Shown here in pieces: positions 30,829-42,013 of a stretch of DNA of 64,000 nt; within the stretch, counting starts at the first letter, position 1, and each line of letters starts with the position of its first letter. The notes under the pieces were generated by a model, which saw only the letters and a list, made by a program, of their open reading frames with translations, was not told the origin of the DNA and did not search any database. Both the position numbers and the translations under genes were made by a program. The stretch lies in NCBI GenBank assembly GCA_947396885.1, contig OX377202.1, positions 16,616,001-16,680,000 on the forward strand, in the 5' to 3' direction. Source of the DNA: Heligmosomoides polygyrus polygyrus (lineage: Eukaryota > Nematoda > Chromadorea > Rhabditida > Heligmosomidae).

Positions 30829-31722
30829 TATGCCATTTTCACATCGAATTGGGCACTTTTCAAACCAAATTGGACACTTTTCAAATCAAATTGGTCACGT
30901 TTCTATGCTAGCCTTGAAAGCCTTTGGAATCAAAGCGACCTCTTCCAAAGCGAATTGACCTTTAGACAGGTTAAAATACAGACTCACTAAAATGGAGTAT
31001 TTTTCGTTAAAGGAAAATCCAGAAATTTTTTTAAATTTTTTTACTTTAGCGGCCAAATTAGTAAAATATTTTAATAAAATTTTTATTTTTAAAGAAAAAT
31101 AACAAGCTAAATTTCGTGTTAAAGAGCGTCAAGGCCGCAAACATGCTCTGCATCAAAATACGGCCGCCATGCACTCAAAAAGTTCAACGCAACGCTTATT
31201 TGATTGATAGTGTAAATACTGCTTAAATGCAGCATCCATGTGAGGATATGTGTGATTTCTATAATTATTTATGTTGCACCGTTTGCAGGTCCGAAACTCC
31301 ATGCAAACAAAAACTTTGCTATCAGTCGAATGAAAATCGAATGAATCGAGAAGTTTCAGACGGCGCATGGCGCAATCCTTTTCTGGCAATATAAAATGGC
31401 TGCCTCCCTGCTCTTCAAAACATGCTTTAATTCATTGCTTTTCCTCGAAAAATAAAATTTTCATAAAATCTCAAACGAAGTGTTCTCTTATTGGGAAGTA
31501 AATTGAAACTATAAAGAAAGTTATGCTAAAATTTTCCTTGAACAAAAAATTAATCTAATATTTTTAGAGAGTCTCTGGTTTAATGTAGAAGAAGTTTATT
31601 CCGATTTGGACGAGTTCTGTTTAATTTGAAAAGTCTTAGGTTAGCATAGACGAGTGTCCAATTTGACGTGAAAAGTGTCCAATTTGATGTGAAAAATGTC
31701 CAATTCGACGTGAAAATGGTAT
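30829..31722. mobile_element. Foldback element with subterminal GTGTCCAATTT repeats, ~890 bp
   Basis: Left end TGCCATTTTCACATCGAATT and right end AATTCGACGTGAAAATGG are inverse. Inside each end lie three tandem ~20-nt units, TTGGACACTTTTCA on the left and TGAAAAGTGTCCAA on the right, then ~150 bp of weaker inverse similarity (left CTAGCCTTGAAAG, right GTCTTAGGTTAGC). The centre (~31150-31400) is unique. There is no transposase. Relatives: 20690-21385 and a partial end at 43079-43195. Confidence 0.75.
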
Positions 31723-32169
31723 ATATTTAGTAGATTGTAATGCATCTACATGCATCTTTGGCTAAATTAGTGATTTCCATCTTTAGAACAACAGGATGAT
31801 TCCAGGAAGTGGAAGAAAATTATAATCGGCAAAAAGTAGTTGCCAGTGCAGCGAACTTATGTCTTTAACATCGGTATCCATTCATTTATTTGTAACGAAT
31901 ATTTAAAGAGTTGTGTTACAAAGCATATGTAACATACACTATCCAAGAACAAATATTACATCAAAACAACAATAACAGTAGAAGTACAATTAGAACTTCG
32001 GATCAACGTCTTGCCGCCGGCGACGAGTTTTGAAGACGAAGAGCATTGGAGACAGGCGCCTGTCCTGGATAGCGACCTTTCACGGACTACCTTTGGAGCT
32101 GATCCGACAAGATAGGAGCCGGAGCCTACAGTAGAGCTTGTCTGCTCCAAATTCCACTCCAAATCCTGC
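31723..32169. other. Spacer upstream of a mariner relic
   Basis: Probably includes decayed 5' parts of the mariner that follows; no motif readable. Confidence 0.3.
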
Positions 32170-32565
32170 CCCAAATTTAAATCCAAATCGAGTTGACAGT
32201 TCCTCTACCAACTTGTTGCTTGCTCATGCGAGGCCTCATGTCGCAAGTCATCCTGTAGAAAATCTAGAAACTTGGTTGGACTGTTTTGCCCTATCCGCTG
32301 TACAGCCCTTACATTGCATAACCCGACTACCACATATTCCGCTCGATGTAGCACGACTGGCTGGGAAGAAGCTCGCCGACTACGACGAAATCCGGAAATC
32401 CGGATCCGGATTTGGGTGACCAATTTCCTCGGTTCGCGGCCAGCTTATTTCTTTTCAGACGGGATCCAATCTTTGCGTGTACGTTGGACAAAGGTTGTTG
32501 TTTATAATTGTGGAGTATATATTACCAAATTAAGGTTGGTCTTAATTGTTTTGTATGAATTTAAC
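32170..32565 (+). pseudogene. mariner transposase C-terminal relic
   Basis: The + frames carry LLAHARPHVASHPVENLETW (second catalytic block LLHDNARPHVA with Asp-Asn lost), a degraded LPHPPYS-like stretch, RLAGKKLADYDEIRK and, after a frameshift, FLGSRPAYFFSDGIQSLRV then RWTKVVVYNCGVYI. That is the order of the last third of a mariner transposase. Old and non-functional; element ends not found. Confidence 0.7.
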
Positions 32566-32892
32566 TTTTTGATCTGAAGCGACGTTTCGTGTGAGACACC
32601 CTAACAAAATTGTATCATGCTTTGAGAATCTGCTGATAAGCTCATGAACACTTTATATTTTTTTCAGCGAGGAAAAAACTTAATCACGGGAGGAGCCTGA
32701 GACCAGAGTCGAACCTGAGAGCGATTGCTTCGCTTGACAGTCCGCTACTTTCTACAATGTCATCCTGGTATATGTATCTTGTTTGACTTAACTACAAATC
32801 GAAAAGTCAGGTTTCAGTTATAATAGTCATAGTCACTATAGTCACTCAAGACTTCATAAGTTGTTTCCGCATCAGATTGGTGCACTTTTAGT

Positions 32893-33480
32893 ACAGTTTG
32901 CTCCAACGAGTATATTCGAATAATTGTTCGAATAGTCGAATATTCGACATTTCTAAATTTTCCAGCATTTTTTCGAACCCGGAACATCGATGATTTTAAG
33001 AAGTCGAATATTCGTTTGAATACTGACATTGAAAAAGAGCATATACGAAAGTCGAATATTTAAGTTTTATCTAAATATCACTTGAGTATGTACATATATT
33101 GTGCGAATACTTAAAATAACTATAAATATTGTAGAAATATTTAAAAATGTGAAAATTATAACGCCTTTCCTCACTGAAGCACCACCGAGGAGGGGTTATA
33201 ATGAACGGTCCGTCTGTAGGAGGTAGCGATACGAACCATTAGAGTTTCCTTTGGCTATTATTTCTGAAAATGAATTAGTTTTATTGGAATACCGAATAGT
33301 CTTCGAATCTTTAACCTCAGAACCTGATTCGAACAAATTGTCCGACTATTCGATTATTCGAATAAACAAAAAATGGAGCTTAATCGATTTTTCACCATTC
33401 GAAAAATTGATGAGGGAACAAATTCGTTCATTCGTTCATTCGAAAACTTTCGACATCGATTTTAATCGTGATCTCAATCG
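32893..33480. repeat. ATTCGAATA-rich region
   Basis: Short words ATTCGA / TCGAAT / GAATATTCGA recur dozens of times at irregular spacing, e.g. near 32915-32950, 33000-33020 and 33340-33440. Because the word is self-complementary, the region can fold at many points. No protein domain in frame 33251-33670. Confidence 0.5.
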
Positions 33481-34238
33481 TGCGATAAAATTTCCCAAAA
33501 TTGCGACTATAATTTTTAGTTTCATTAGAAGACGACAAGACGACACTGCCGAATGTCCGGTCTTGGTGCCTTCTTGGCACTTTTCCTGCCATTCAGACAA
33601 TTTCGCCCTTTGCGCCAAGCCAAGGGTCACGCGTACGGTATGCGCAATCAGCGATTACCGAGTGGGATGAAAACGAGCGGTAGTACCTGTGCCGACGTTC
33701 CCATGGTCGCACATCTCAAAGGCGAATCTAATCGCTGCCGCCTCGACATCAAATCGAACGCCTGTCGCTTTAGAAATACGACTTAATTCCCGCGGGAAGG
33801 GCAGCGTTTGAGTTTTTTGAGCGTCCACTGTGCCATATCCTTTTTAGTTTTTTGGCAGAAATTTTTTATCAGAACTTAGGAGAGAACAAAAATTACTAGC
33901 CCAAACCACTACATTTAGACCATTGAGTATATCCGTGAAGAGGGCTGGGTTGTAAGCTCTTATTAAGAGCTAAAAGTAGGATTAGGGGAAAAGGGAACAT
34001 CTACGAATGCTCCACCTACGTAGAGGTCGTGAGGAAAGCACATCATAGCGGTTCTTGAGGTAATACATGTATCTATGCCCTAAACCAACTCTAATGCTAA
34101 GTGTGTACTTTTAAATCCATCCACAGCTTTGATAAGATTATAGAGCTTTAGAAATCGTTCTGTCCCAGTTTCTCAACCATTTGCATGCTGCGATTGAAAC
34201 CTCTTCCAGTTTATATTTTTCTTCTTTTTTTTTTCGAC
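33481..34238. other. Spacer, no gene recognised
   Basis: A slightly GC-richer patch at 33540-33790 has open + frames (33553-33786) but no domain or splice support. Confidence 0.35.
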
Positions 34239-34530
34239 GACCATCTCCTGCATCACCTGCACCACCTCTCATCCTGTTGATTATTGATCTGCTCGAGCGG
34301 GTGCCAGAAGCGTGTCCATTCGTCCCTATCGCGTGCCAGAGTGCTCCAATGGATCCTCCTCGCTCAAGGAACATGAAGAGCCTCATGTCGTTCGTTCAGG
34401 TCGTTCACGAAGACACCAACGAGTTGATGAGCATCTGGTGTTCTCTTGGTATCGTCCAGTGGGTGTCTGCGAAGTTTGCGTAGTCGGCCCACTTAATTTT
34501 CGACGACCACAGACTTCATATAGGCGCCGG
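34239..34530 (-). pseudogene. RTE 3'-end fragment with repeat tail
   Basis: Antisense match to the last ~80 codons of the intact RTE ORF, e.g. CTGCTCGAGCGGGTGCCAG at 34290 versus TTGCTCGAGCGGGTGCCAG at 1840. The 3' end is a variant tail (GGTGGTGCAGGTGATGCAGG on the minus strand). It breaks off at ~34530. Confidence 0.8.
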
Positions 34531-34659
34531 CTGCTAATATCAATCACGTGTGTAGATAAAGACACTAAAATCAATACAAATATTTACAAAATTTGGGTAA
34601 AATACGGAGGCCGTAGAGGCGCGGTTTGTGGAAACTCTCGCACGTGCCTCAAGTCGATT

Positions 34660-34882
34660 TTTTTTCAAGTTCCGTCCATAGCAATCAGGCTTTCGTACCC
34701 AGTGAGTTGGTACCAGATTTGCCTGGGAAGAACAAAGCGCAAACTTTTCCATCGGCTGGCCACCGTAAATCATTGCATGGCCAAATACGCACTCAAATCG
34801 CATCCAATCAAATCAAATCGAATAACATCGTGTCGAAGTGGAATGCGTGGCGCATCCTAAGAGGAATCGTTTTGCGCTCTTG
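34660..34882 (+). mobile_element. SINE copy 6, lacks tRNA-like head
   Basis: Begins at the AGGCTTTCGTACCC region and runs through TTCCATCGGCTGGCCACCG and GAATGCGTGGCGCATCC; the A and B boxes are absent. Confidence 0.75.
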
Positions 34883-35119
34883 ATTACAATTATTCTTTAC
34901 ATTTATGACGAGACATCTTTAACATATTTTTGATGGGCGACACAAACATGTCAGCAAAAGCTTTTTTCGCCAAAAAAAAAAACGGACTGGAATATCACCA
35001 AGGCTTCAATGAACGAAAAAGTTAAAAATACCTAACTATTAGGCGGATTATAATTGTCGCCTGCTTTCGATTTGTTATTGCTCTGTATGACATGTTACTG
35101 TGATGAAGTCGATATTTGG
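34883..35119. other. AT-rich spacer
   Basis: Nothing recognised. Confidence 0.3.
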
Positions 35120-35232
35120 ATATCCAAACCACCGTCCGCGGAGGATGAAGGGTTCGGCTGACCCGGGCGCGAAATCCGAACCAGGATTCTGGAATCGGAT
35201 GGGAGCAATAGCCGGCACCTCCTCGGACTTAA
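35120..35232 (-). mobile_element. SINE copy 7, head only
   Basis: GCGCGAAATCCGAACCAGG and GCCGGCACCTCCTCGGACT match the minus-strand B-box to A-box region. The rest of the body is missing, the complement of what copy 6 retains. Confidence 0.65.
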
Positions 35233-35749
35233 CGCACCTTAAATTTAGAGACTTCACAGCCGCTACATATTTATTCTTTGTTAGAAGCAGATGAGCAAGT
35301 CTGCTGTAAGGGCAAGAATCCTGGAAGGTCTTGGTTCTGAGATTCAAATCGAGTTCATCGCCTCTTCATCACTAATTTAGATCGCAGCTAAAATTCCTCG
35401 GGTAAAGTGATTCCCCGACGAAGCACTCAGGTATGCCCACATTCTCATTGTCTCAGAGTACAGTGCCCTGACCGTTTAACGACAACTTCACGAGAATTTT
35501 ATGCGTGCAATGTGCCCGGCAGTAAATCGGCGATGATGTGCATGTTTAACGAGGTGCACCACGACGCTGCGGCCACTCGCGGCCACCCGCGGTCAGCACG
35601 TCGTCTCGCCCAGCAGGTGGTTTTTGGCGCACCGCCAGCTGCTACTAATTAGCACACAAAGCGCGGTGCACCGTGTCAGAATATGATCTGCAGACGGCCG
35701 ACGATGAGAGAGATGAGCGGCGAGTTGAGTAATGATAATGGGTGGCAAA
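35233..35749. other. Spacer, no gene recognised
   Basis: Includes a CpG-rich patch (35560-35640) with an open + frame (35407-35652) lacking any domain. Confidence 0.35.
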
Positions 35750-36786
35750 GAATTTATATATATATATATATATATTTATATTTATTACACGAAAAATATC
35801 GTGTGGACAACCAACTATCGTAGAGACACAAATCAAGGGAACGACCATAAATTATCAATTAATAACGCAAACTAAACAGTAGAAGAAGCAACTACAAGCG
35901 AACCTAAAAAAGAAAGGAGAATAAGGATGAGCGACCGAGTTGATGGACGACATTTAAGGCTACGACGGTATCATAGCCTGAGATGTAATTTGAGGAATGT
36001 CTTAAAGGCATTGCAGCTCCGTGGTAAATCGTGCTTCTTGCGAAGCTTCTCAAATGAGGAAAGTGTCCTGTGAGTAAAAAAGAAACGCCTACAATTTAGT
36101 TTAGCAGTACCAGTATCATATTTGACTGGACCACCTCGGGTGTTTGTTGCTCTCACAGTCACAAGATCCTCAAGTTTGATGCCAATTTCCCGATGAACGA
36201 TTTTGTGAAAAAGGAGGAGGTCGTTACGCTTTCTTCTAATAGACAGAGTGGGCAATCCAAAATTGAGATTTCTCTCAATACTCGAAGGAATTCGGTCATA
36301 TAAGAACCCTAGCGCACGTATCATGAGCTTCCGGGTGAAGCTATTCTGAACTCTTTCTAGCAAAGCAATTGTCTTCCTTTTATGGGGATTAAAAACAGGA
36401 GTACCATATTCCAATACAGGCCTGACATATATTTTGTACGCTTGAAGAAGCACATTGGCATCCTTAGTTGATAATGCTCTAAACATATTAAACATTACCT
36501 GAGTAGCTTTGTTGGCTATCATAGTGCAATGTTTATCGAAATTGAGATCGCTGCGAACAAGAAACCCTAGGTCCAGCAGTTCACTCACACATTTAAGCGA
36601 AGTTCCGTTAATAGAGTATTGATGCTTCTTATTTCTATTGCCTAAATGAAGTACTCGTGATTTTTCCTCAGACAAAGGGAGGTCCCAATCCAATGACCAC
36701 TGGTAGACACTGGTAACCGAATTTGGATAGATCGGACCGAAAGTTCCCGCCGTCTCACTGCTCTGAATGTTCTTGCCTTTGTTCAA
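35750..36786 (-). mobile_element. CR1-like LINE, 5'-truncated, with (TA)n tail
   Basis: Minus-strand copy: reverse transcriptase C-terminal ORF 35971-36786, ~190 bp of 3'-UTR, then a (TA)n tract at 35754-35777 with TTATATTTATT. The 5' side abuts SINE copy 8. Confidence 0.75.
35971..36786 (-). pseudogene. CR1-like reverse transcriptase, C-terminal 271 aa
   Basis: Uninterrupted over 271 codons but lacking the catalytic core. Readable blocks: WSLDWDLPLSEEKSRVLHLG, then ELLDLGFLVRSDLNFDKHC, MFRALSTKDANVLLQAYKIY, VRPVLEYGTPVFNPHKRKT, LLERVQNSFTRKLMIRALGF and LPTLSIRRKRNDLLLFHKIV. This is the region just after the YADD motif through the end of the ORF. The absence of stops suggests a young but 5'-truncated insertion. 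Confidence 0.82.
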
Positions 36787-36835
36787 GTTTTACACCACAC
36801 CACCAATTGACGGAACGTTCGGTACCGCATGTAAA

Positions 36836-37121
36836 GGGTAAAAAGGTAAAGAACGGCGTTACTCAATCCTTTTGGGATGCGCCACCGCATTCTACTTCTA
36901 CGGGATGTCGTGGAGGCAACGTGAATGCGTATTTGGCCATACAATGACTTGCGGTGGCCAGCCGATGAAGAAGTCAGCGCTTTATCCTTCCCAGGCATGT
37001 CTGGTTCACCGACCCCGGAGGGATGGAAGGCTTGATTGGCCTGGGTGGAAAATCCGAACCAGGAACCTGGTATCGGGTGCAGGCAACAATCGGCGTCTCC
37101 TCCGACTGCGCTACACGCGCC
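36836..37121 (-). mobile_element. SINE copy 8, near full length
   Basis: From AACGGCGTTACTCAATCC to CTCCGACTGCGCTACACGCG; both Pol III boxes readable on the minus strand. Confidence 0.88.
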
Positions 37122-37263
37122 CATGGTACCGCAGGTTCGTGCACAAAACACATATGTTTAAACACATAAAGGATATGGTACGGATACGAGGAAAACTGAT
37201 AAAGGTCCTTTAGACTATTGTTTTGCGAAATGTGCCGTGCATTCGACCACACAATTTTACACA

Positions 37264-38475
37264 TTAGGTTGTCCGGAAATTAATGCAGATTTTCGACCTC
37301 CAACATTAGAGCGGAATTGTTTGGCAAAAGTTTACCTTGGAATAGTGCATAATTGCACACTGTTACAAAGCTGGTTTTGTGCGCTTTCTTACTGTGCTAT
37401 CAGTTTTAATATAGATTACTTCACGGCAGATTTTGTAGGCTATAAATGGACATATCAAAGCACCAATTTCGGCAGATTTATACTTCCATGAGTTCAAGCT
37501 CGGTCGAACTGCCTGCGAAAACAACTCGGAACATCAACCATATGGGGCCAGGAAAGAGTTAGCAATTCCAAGGTGATGCGCTGATAAAAAAATTTCGCCG
37601 AGGTCGATCCTGAGGATGAGGCAGGTTGCAGACGTCGCTCTGGCATAGATGACAACGAGTTGAAGACCGTGATGGAAGCAAGTACACGTGTAACCGTTCG
37701 AGAACTTGAAGAAGACGTGCTTAAAACGTTGTTCAACGTGCGTTGTGGTTCACAAGACGTCATGAAACGTCGTCCTGTGTGTGTCTGGCTCACGAGGCGA
37801 ACTCTGCGTAAGCAAATCAAGTGTTTGGGAACATCTGCGGAAATTTGGAAGGGCGAAGAAGTCAGATAAATGGATACCACAAGAGTTGAGCGACCACCAA
37901 AAATCGTCGGTTCGAAGTGTCGTCAGCGGTGCTTCTTCACAGCAGGAACGATCCATTTCTCGACAGTATCGTGACATGTGACGAGAAATGGATTCCCTAT
38001 GATAACCGGCGACGATCGGCTCACTGGTTGGACCGCGATGAAGCTCCGCAGCAGTTCCCGAAACCGAAATTACTCCAAAAGAAGATCATGACAACTGTTT
38101 GGTGATCTGCTTCCGGATTAATTCACCACCGTTTCTTGAATTCGGGCGAAACAATGACGGCAGAGAAGTCGTCTAACAGGTCGACGAAATGCACGAAAAA
38201 TTCCGACTTAAGCACCCGGCAGTGGTCAATAAAAAAGGACCGGTCCTTCTCCACGACAACACGCGACCACATGTTGCGCATCCGACGCTGCAGAAGTTGA
38301 ACGAGTTGGGCTACGAAACTATACCACACCCACCATGTGAGCTATATAGTATTTCGTTGGCAAAGATGTGTAGACTCGAATGGCTCTTTCCTCGATTAAT
38401 AAAGTTGTGGTTGAGCTGAAATATGTCGTTAAAAATTTTGAGGTCCAAAACTGCATTAATTTCAGGACAATCTAA
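37264..38475 (+). mobile_element. mariner element, ~1212 bp
   Basis: Ends TTAGGTTGTCCGGAAATTAA and TTAATTTCAGGACAATCTAA are inverse with three mismatches over ~30 bp (AATGCAG / CTGCATT inside). Flanking dinucleotides are CA and TT, so the TA duplication has decayed. Confidence 0.85.
37490..38420 (+). pseudogene. mariner transposase missing the third Asp block
   Basis: N-terminal part in broken frames from ~37490 (ELKLGRTACENNSEHQPY-like), then LKTVMEASTRVTVRELEE-type helix-turn-helix text and KWIPQELSDHQKSSV. First catalytic block: VTCDEKWIPYDNRRRSAHW (~37975). Second: VLLHDNTRPHVAHPTLQKL (~38243). After HPP (38330) the sequence jumps to the extreme C-terminus (LAKMCRLEW in place of QRCV-NG), a deletion of ~55 codons that removes SPDL-P-DYH with the third Asp. 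Several frameshifts as well. Confidence 0.82.
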
Positions 38476-38500
38476 TTCCATATAGAGTAAGTGTATAGGG

Positions 38501-38791
38501 GAGCGTGTAGCGCAGTCGGAGGAGATGCCGGTTGTCGCGTGCACCCGAAACCAAGTTCATGGTTCGAATTTCCCGCCCAGGCCAACCAAGCTTTCCATCG
38601 TTACGGGTGATGAATTGGTACCAGACTTGTCTAGGAAGGATAGAGCGCCGACTTGTTCATCGGCTGGCCACCGCAAGTCATTGTATGGCCAAGTACGCAC
38701 TCAAATCACCTTCATGATATCCCGTAGAACTAGAATGCGTGACGCATCCCGAAAGGGAATGAGTAACGCTGTCCTTTATCCTTATCCTTAT
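38501..38791 (+). mobile_element. SINE copy 9, full length
   Basis: GCGTGTAGCGCAGTCGGAG to TTTATCCTTATCC. TATAGAGTA occurs just upstream (38481-38489) and immediately downstream (38789-38797), a possible target duplication. Starts ~25 bp after the mariner's right end. Confidence 0.9.
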
Positions 38792-38830
38792 AGAGTATAG
38801 CGCATAAGGAAAACGACAACGATCACTATT

Positions 38831-39051
38831 TTGCGGAATATGCCATGCATTTCACTTCTACGAAAAATCTGGAAGCAATTTTAATGCGTATTTGGCCTAC
38901 CGATAAGTATTCAGTGCTTTATCCTTCCATGACAAGTCTGATACCAATTCATTCATCCCGGGGGAATTTGAGAATTGGTTGGCTTTTGCGGGAAATCCGA
39001 ACGAAGAATCTGAAGTCCGGTGTATTGGGGATTGGTGGGGCTCCTTGCCAT
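38831..39051 (-). mobile_element. SINE copy 10, diverged
   Basis: CACTTCTACGAAAAATCTGG through GGGAAATCCGAACGAAGAAT; A-box end lost. Inverted relative to copy 9, 40 bp away. Confidence 0.75.
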
Positions 39052-39598
39052 GCGGAATAGTACTTCTTGCTTAGTTGAAGTGATTTTCTCAAGGTAGCCA
39101 ACACCAAGACTGCTGAAGAATTTATTTTACGTCTCTAACCACCGACACCACAATCTCTTGCTGACGAGCTCTTGGACAGGTTCTTGGACGACATCGACAG
39201 GTAGCCGTTGGAAGAACGATTGCGAGAAGAAGCCAATGACGGGGCCCGATCCCTGGCGACGTCATCCTTTATACACGATGTCGCTCGAAAGAATGTCAGC
39301 TTCGTCCAGCCTGTAAAAAACTTTCAATTAAATCTGCAACCTGATAAGGGAAAGCTTAAGAAACTGTGAAATGGTCTCTGACCCTAAAATTCTACTAGCG
39401 CAGCTATAGGGTGAATGAGACAGAAAGCGCCGTCAGCGCTGCCATGCGCCCAACACGTATGTAGCAGTCCTCCCAAAAATTAAAAACTTTGAATCACTTT
39501 AGTAAAAGCCGAAAACTTTGATCTTCGGATACGTATGGCCTTTCAGAGAGTCAGCATTTTCTATCGACCCATAAAAATCAGTAGACCTTATCGACTTT
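39052..39598. other. Spacer, possibly decayed LINE 5' region
   Basis: Directly upstream of the CR1-like reverse transcriptase; no readable endonuclease motif. Confidence 0.3.
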
Positions 39599-41350
39599 TT
39601 GCGCACCAAGAATAGTCAGAAAAGTCACAGTTCTGCACAAAGGATTGCAGCTAAAGTTGGCTATCGAGCATTGGCAAAAGTGATCTCTTCAATGATTTGC
39701 ATAAAGGCACTTGCCAGCTATTTTGCTTCAGTTTTTACTTCAAATTCGGAAGAAGGGCCAAATTCTAATAGGTTCTTTGAGCAATCAGAAATGGCTGAGC
39801 AATTGTTGGCGGATAGCATAGACGAGATAACCATCCAGACAGAAGACGTGCTAAAAGTCATGAAAGCATTAAAATGCTCTACATCAGTACCATTCGATGG
39901 CATTCCTCAAATTGTTTTTAAGAAATGCGCGGAGTCCCTTTATAAGCCTCTGTCAATCATTTTCAACATTTCTCTGATCTATGGCGAAGTTCCTGAAATG
40001 TGGAAAGAGCCCATTATAACTGCTATTCCAAAAAGTCCGAAGTCTGTTTTACTCTCTTCCTTCCGGCCGATAAGTATAACTCCTACACCAATAAAGATCA
40101 TGGAAAAAATTCTGCGGGAGAAGCTAATCACACGTCTTTACGAAAACAAATCGATTCCTACCCAACAACACGGCTTTATTGCTGGTGCTTCCACGACTAC
40201 TCAACTGTCTGACTGCATTTTTGACTGGAATCTTGCAACAAATAGTGGGGACTCTGTGGATATCATTTACTTCGATTTGTCAAAAGCTTTTGACAAAGTT
40301 TGCCATAGCAACCTGTTAGCAAAGCTTTATCAAATGAGCATTAGGGGATCCCTTCTAGCTTGGATCAACTCTTATTTGAGTGGGAGGCGCATGCGTGTCA
40401 AAGTAAGGCATTCTTTCTCAAGTTGCTATTATTGTACAAGCGGAGTGCCCCAGGGGGGTGTATTATCCCCGATTTTGTTCCTAGTGTACACCTGCGATCT
40501 TCCTTCTTGTCTAGTTACTGACACTCTTGTCAAAGTACAAATGTATGCTGACGATATAAAGTTTACGGAACCTACAATGATAAAAATAAGGCGCAAGTTT
40601 GCCAAGCTTTATCACAATCCATCAACAATATGATGGAGTGGGCTAACACTTGGCAGCTACCTGTAAATCTTTCGAAGACATCAGTTTTCCATATTGGGAA
40701 CTCAGATAATAACGAATACAGCTTCAACAGCTGTGTTATTACCTCCGTATCCGAGGTTCGAGATCTTGGAGTCTTTCTAGATCGTAGGTTAACCTTCGAG
40801 TATCACATCGATACCATTGTACGGAAAGCTTTTAGCACTCTTTTCATGATTTGCAGAAACATCAAGTGTAATGACAGCACTATACTTATTAGTTTATATA
40901 AGACATATGTTATCCCAATACTAGAGTACTGTTCTCATGTTTGGAGTCCTTTCACAAAAAAAATCACAATCCAAAATTGAAAAGGTGCAGAAAACATTTA
41001 CAAAAATTCTATTCTACAGGTGTAATCGTATTCCATGTGAAACAAGAGTAATTCCTAGTTACGAGGAAAGGCTTAGACTTTTCAACCTCAAGAGCCTTTT
41101 CTATAGACGTGTATTCTCTGACCTAGTTTTTTTGTTTTAAAATTCTAAAAGGCGAATCAAAACTTGCAGCTAGCAAATATTTGGTTTTCTTGCCAACGAC
41201 AGAATTGTAATCATTTTCGTTTCCCCTATCCTAAAGTGAAGAAGAAAAATCGCGAGAGAGTTTTCAATTCCTTATTTTATCGTGGAGCTCGCTGGTTGCA
41301 AATGCTACCTGCAGGTTTACTAGGAGTTCCAAACGCCAATGTTTTTTGAA
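39599..41350 (+). pseudogene. CR1-like reverse transcriptase, frameshifted
   Basis: First frame (to 40633): LASYFASVFTSN, FDGIPQIVFKKC, a GEVPEMWKEPIITAIPK block, FRPISITPTPIKIMEKIL, QHGFIAGASTT, the first catalytic Asp in DIIYFDLSKAFDKVCHSNLL, SGVPQGGVLSPILFLVYTCD and the catalytic MYADDIKF near 40545. After a frameshift at ~40600 the next frame (40630-40980) carries WANTWQLPVNLSKTSVFHIG, VRDLGVFLDRRLTFEYHI and YKTYVIPILEYCSHVWSP. A third frame (40937-41140) holds KIEKVQKTFTKILFYR and RLRLFNLKSLFYRR. Two shifts and later stops disable it, but every core reverse transcriptase motif remains. Confidence 0.88.
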
Positions 41351-42013
41351 GAAGGTTGAGGAAAATAGACTTACTCTCAATGCTGCACTTAGGGGACATT
41401 ACATTAGTTCATTCAGCTTTGGTTTACCTACTTTTTGGCATGCTTTACGTCGTCGTTTCCTTCCTGTTTAGCTTAGTATTATGCTCTTTATTAATGTTCC
41501 ATACTCAACATTGTTGTTCGCTTGTTCGCCTAACATTCCAACTTTTTTCCCTTGTTTTCTTAATTTTTTGTTGTTGTTTGTTCGATTTGCTGTCACTTGT
41601 AAACTTTTCTTTTGCCTCTTTCCCACGACATCCCAGAGCTGCTGTCGTGTGGACATTAATGGGAGCGGCGGACCTACTAAGATGGTATCCGGAGCCGTTA
41701 CTTCTCGCGACTTGCAGTGTTGGCGGGCCACTGCTCGTTTCCCGTTAAATTATCCACTTCACCAATCCCCCATAACCCTCAGGCTTCTAGTTCTTCCTTC
41801 ATTTTTTTTCAAAACCGTTCTTCTTGTTGTTAATTTAATTTTGCTCACACCAACTCTTATCACGAATCGCTGTGTTGTGTTGTTGAGGAGTTTGGTTTTT
41901 TAGCTTTTTTTCTTTTTTTAGTCATCTCCACTGTTTGTTAACGCCGTGTCCATGTTGCTTATTTACTGCTCATTGCGCACAGTATTGTGCAAATAAATAA
42001 ATAAATAAATAAA
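39599..42013 (+). mobile_element. CR1/Jockey-like LINE, 3' 2.4 kb, with (AAAT)n tail
   Basis: Reverse transcriptase ORF followed by ~650 bp of 3' sequence and an AAATAAATAAAT tail (41991-42013). The endonuclease half is missing. Confidence 0.8.
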
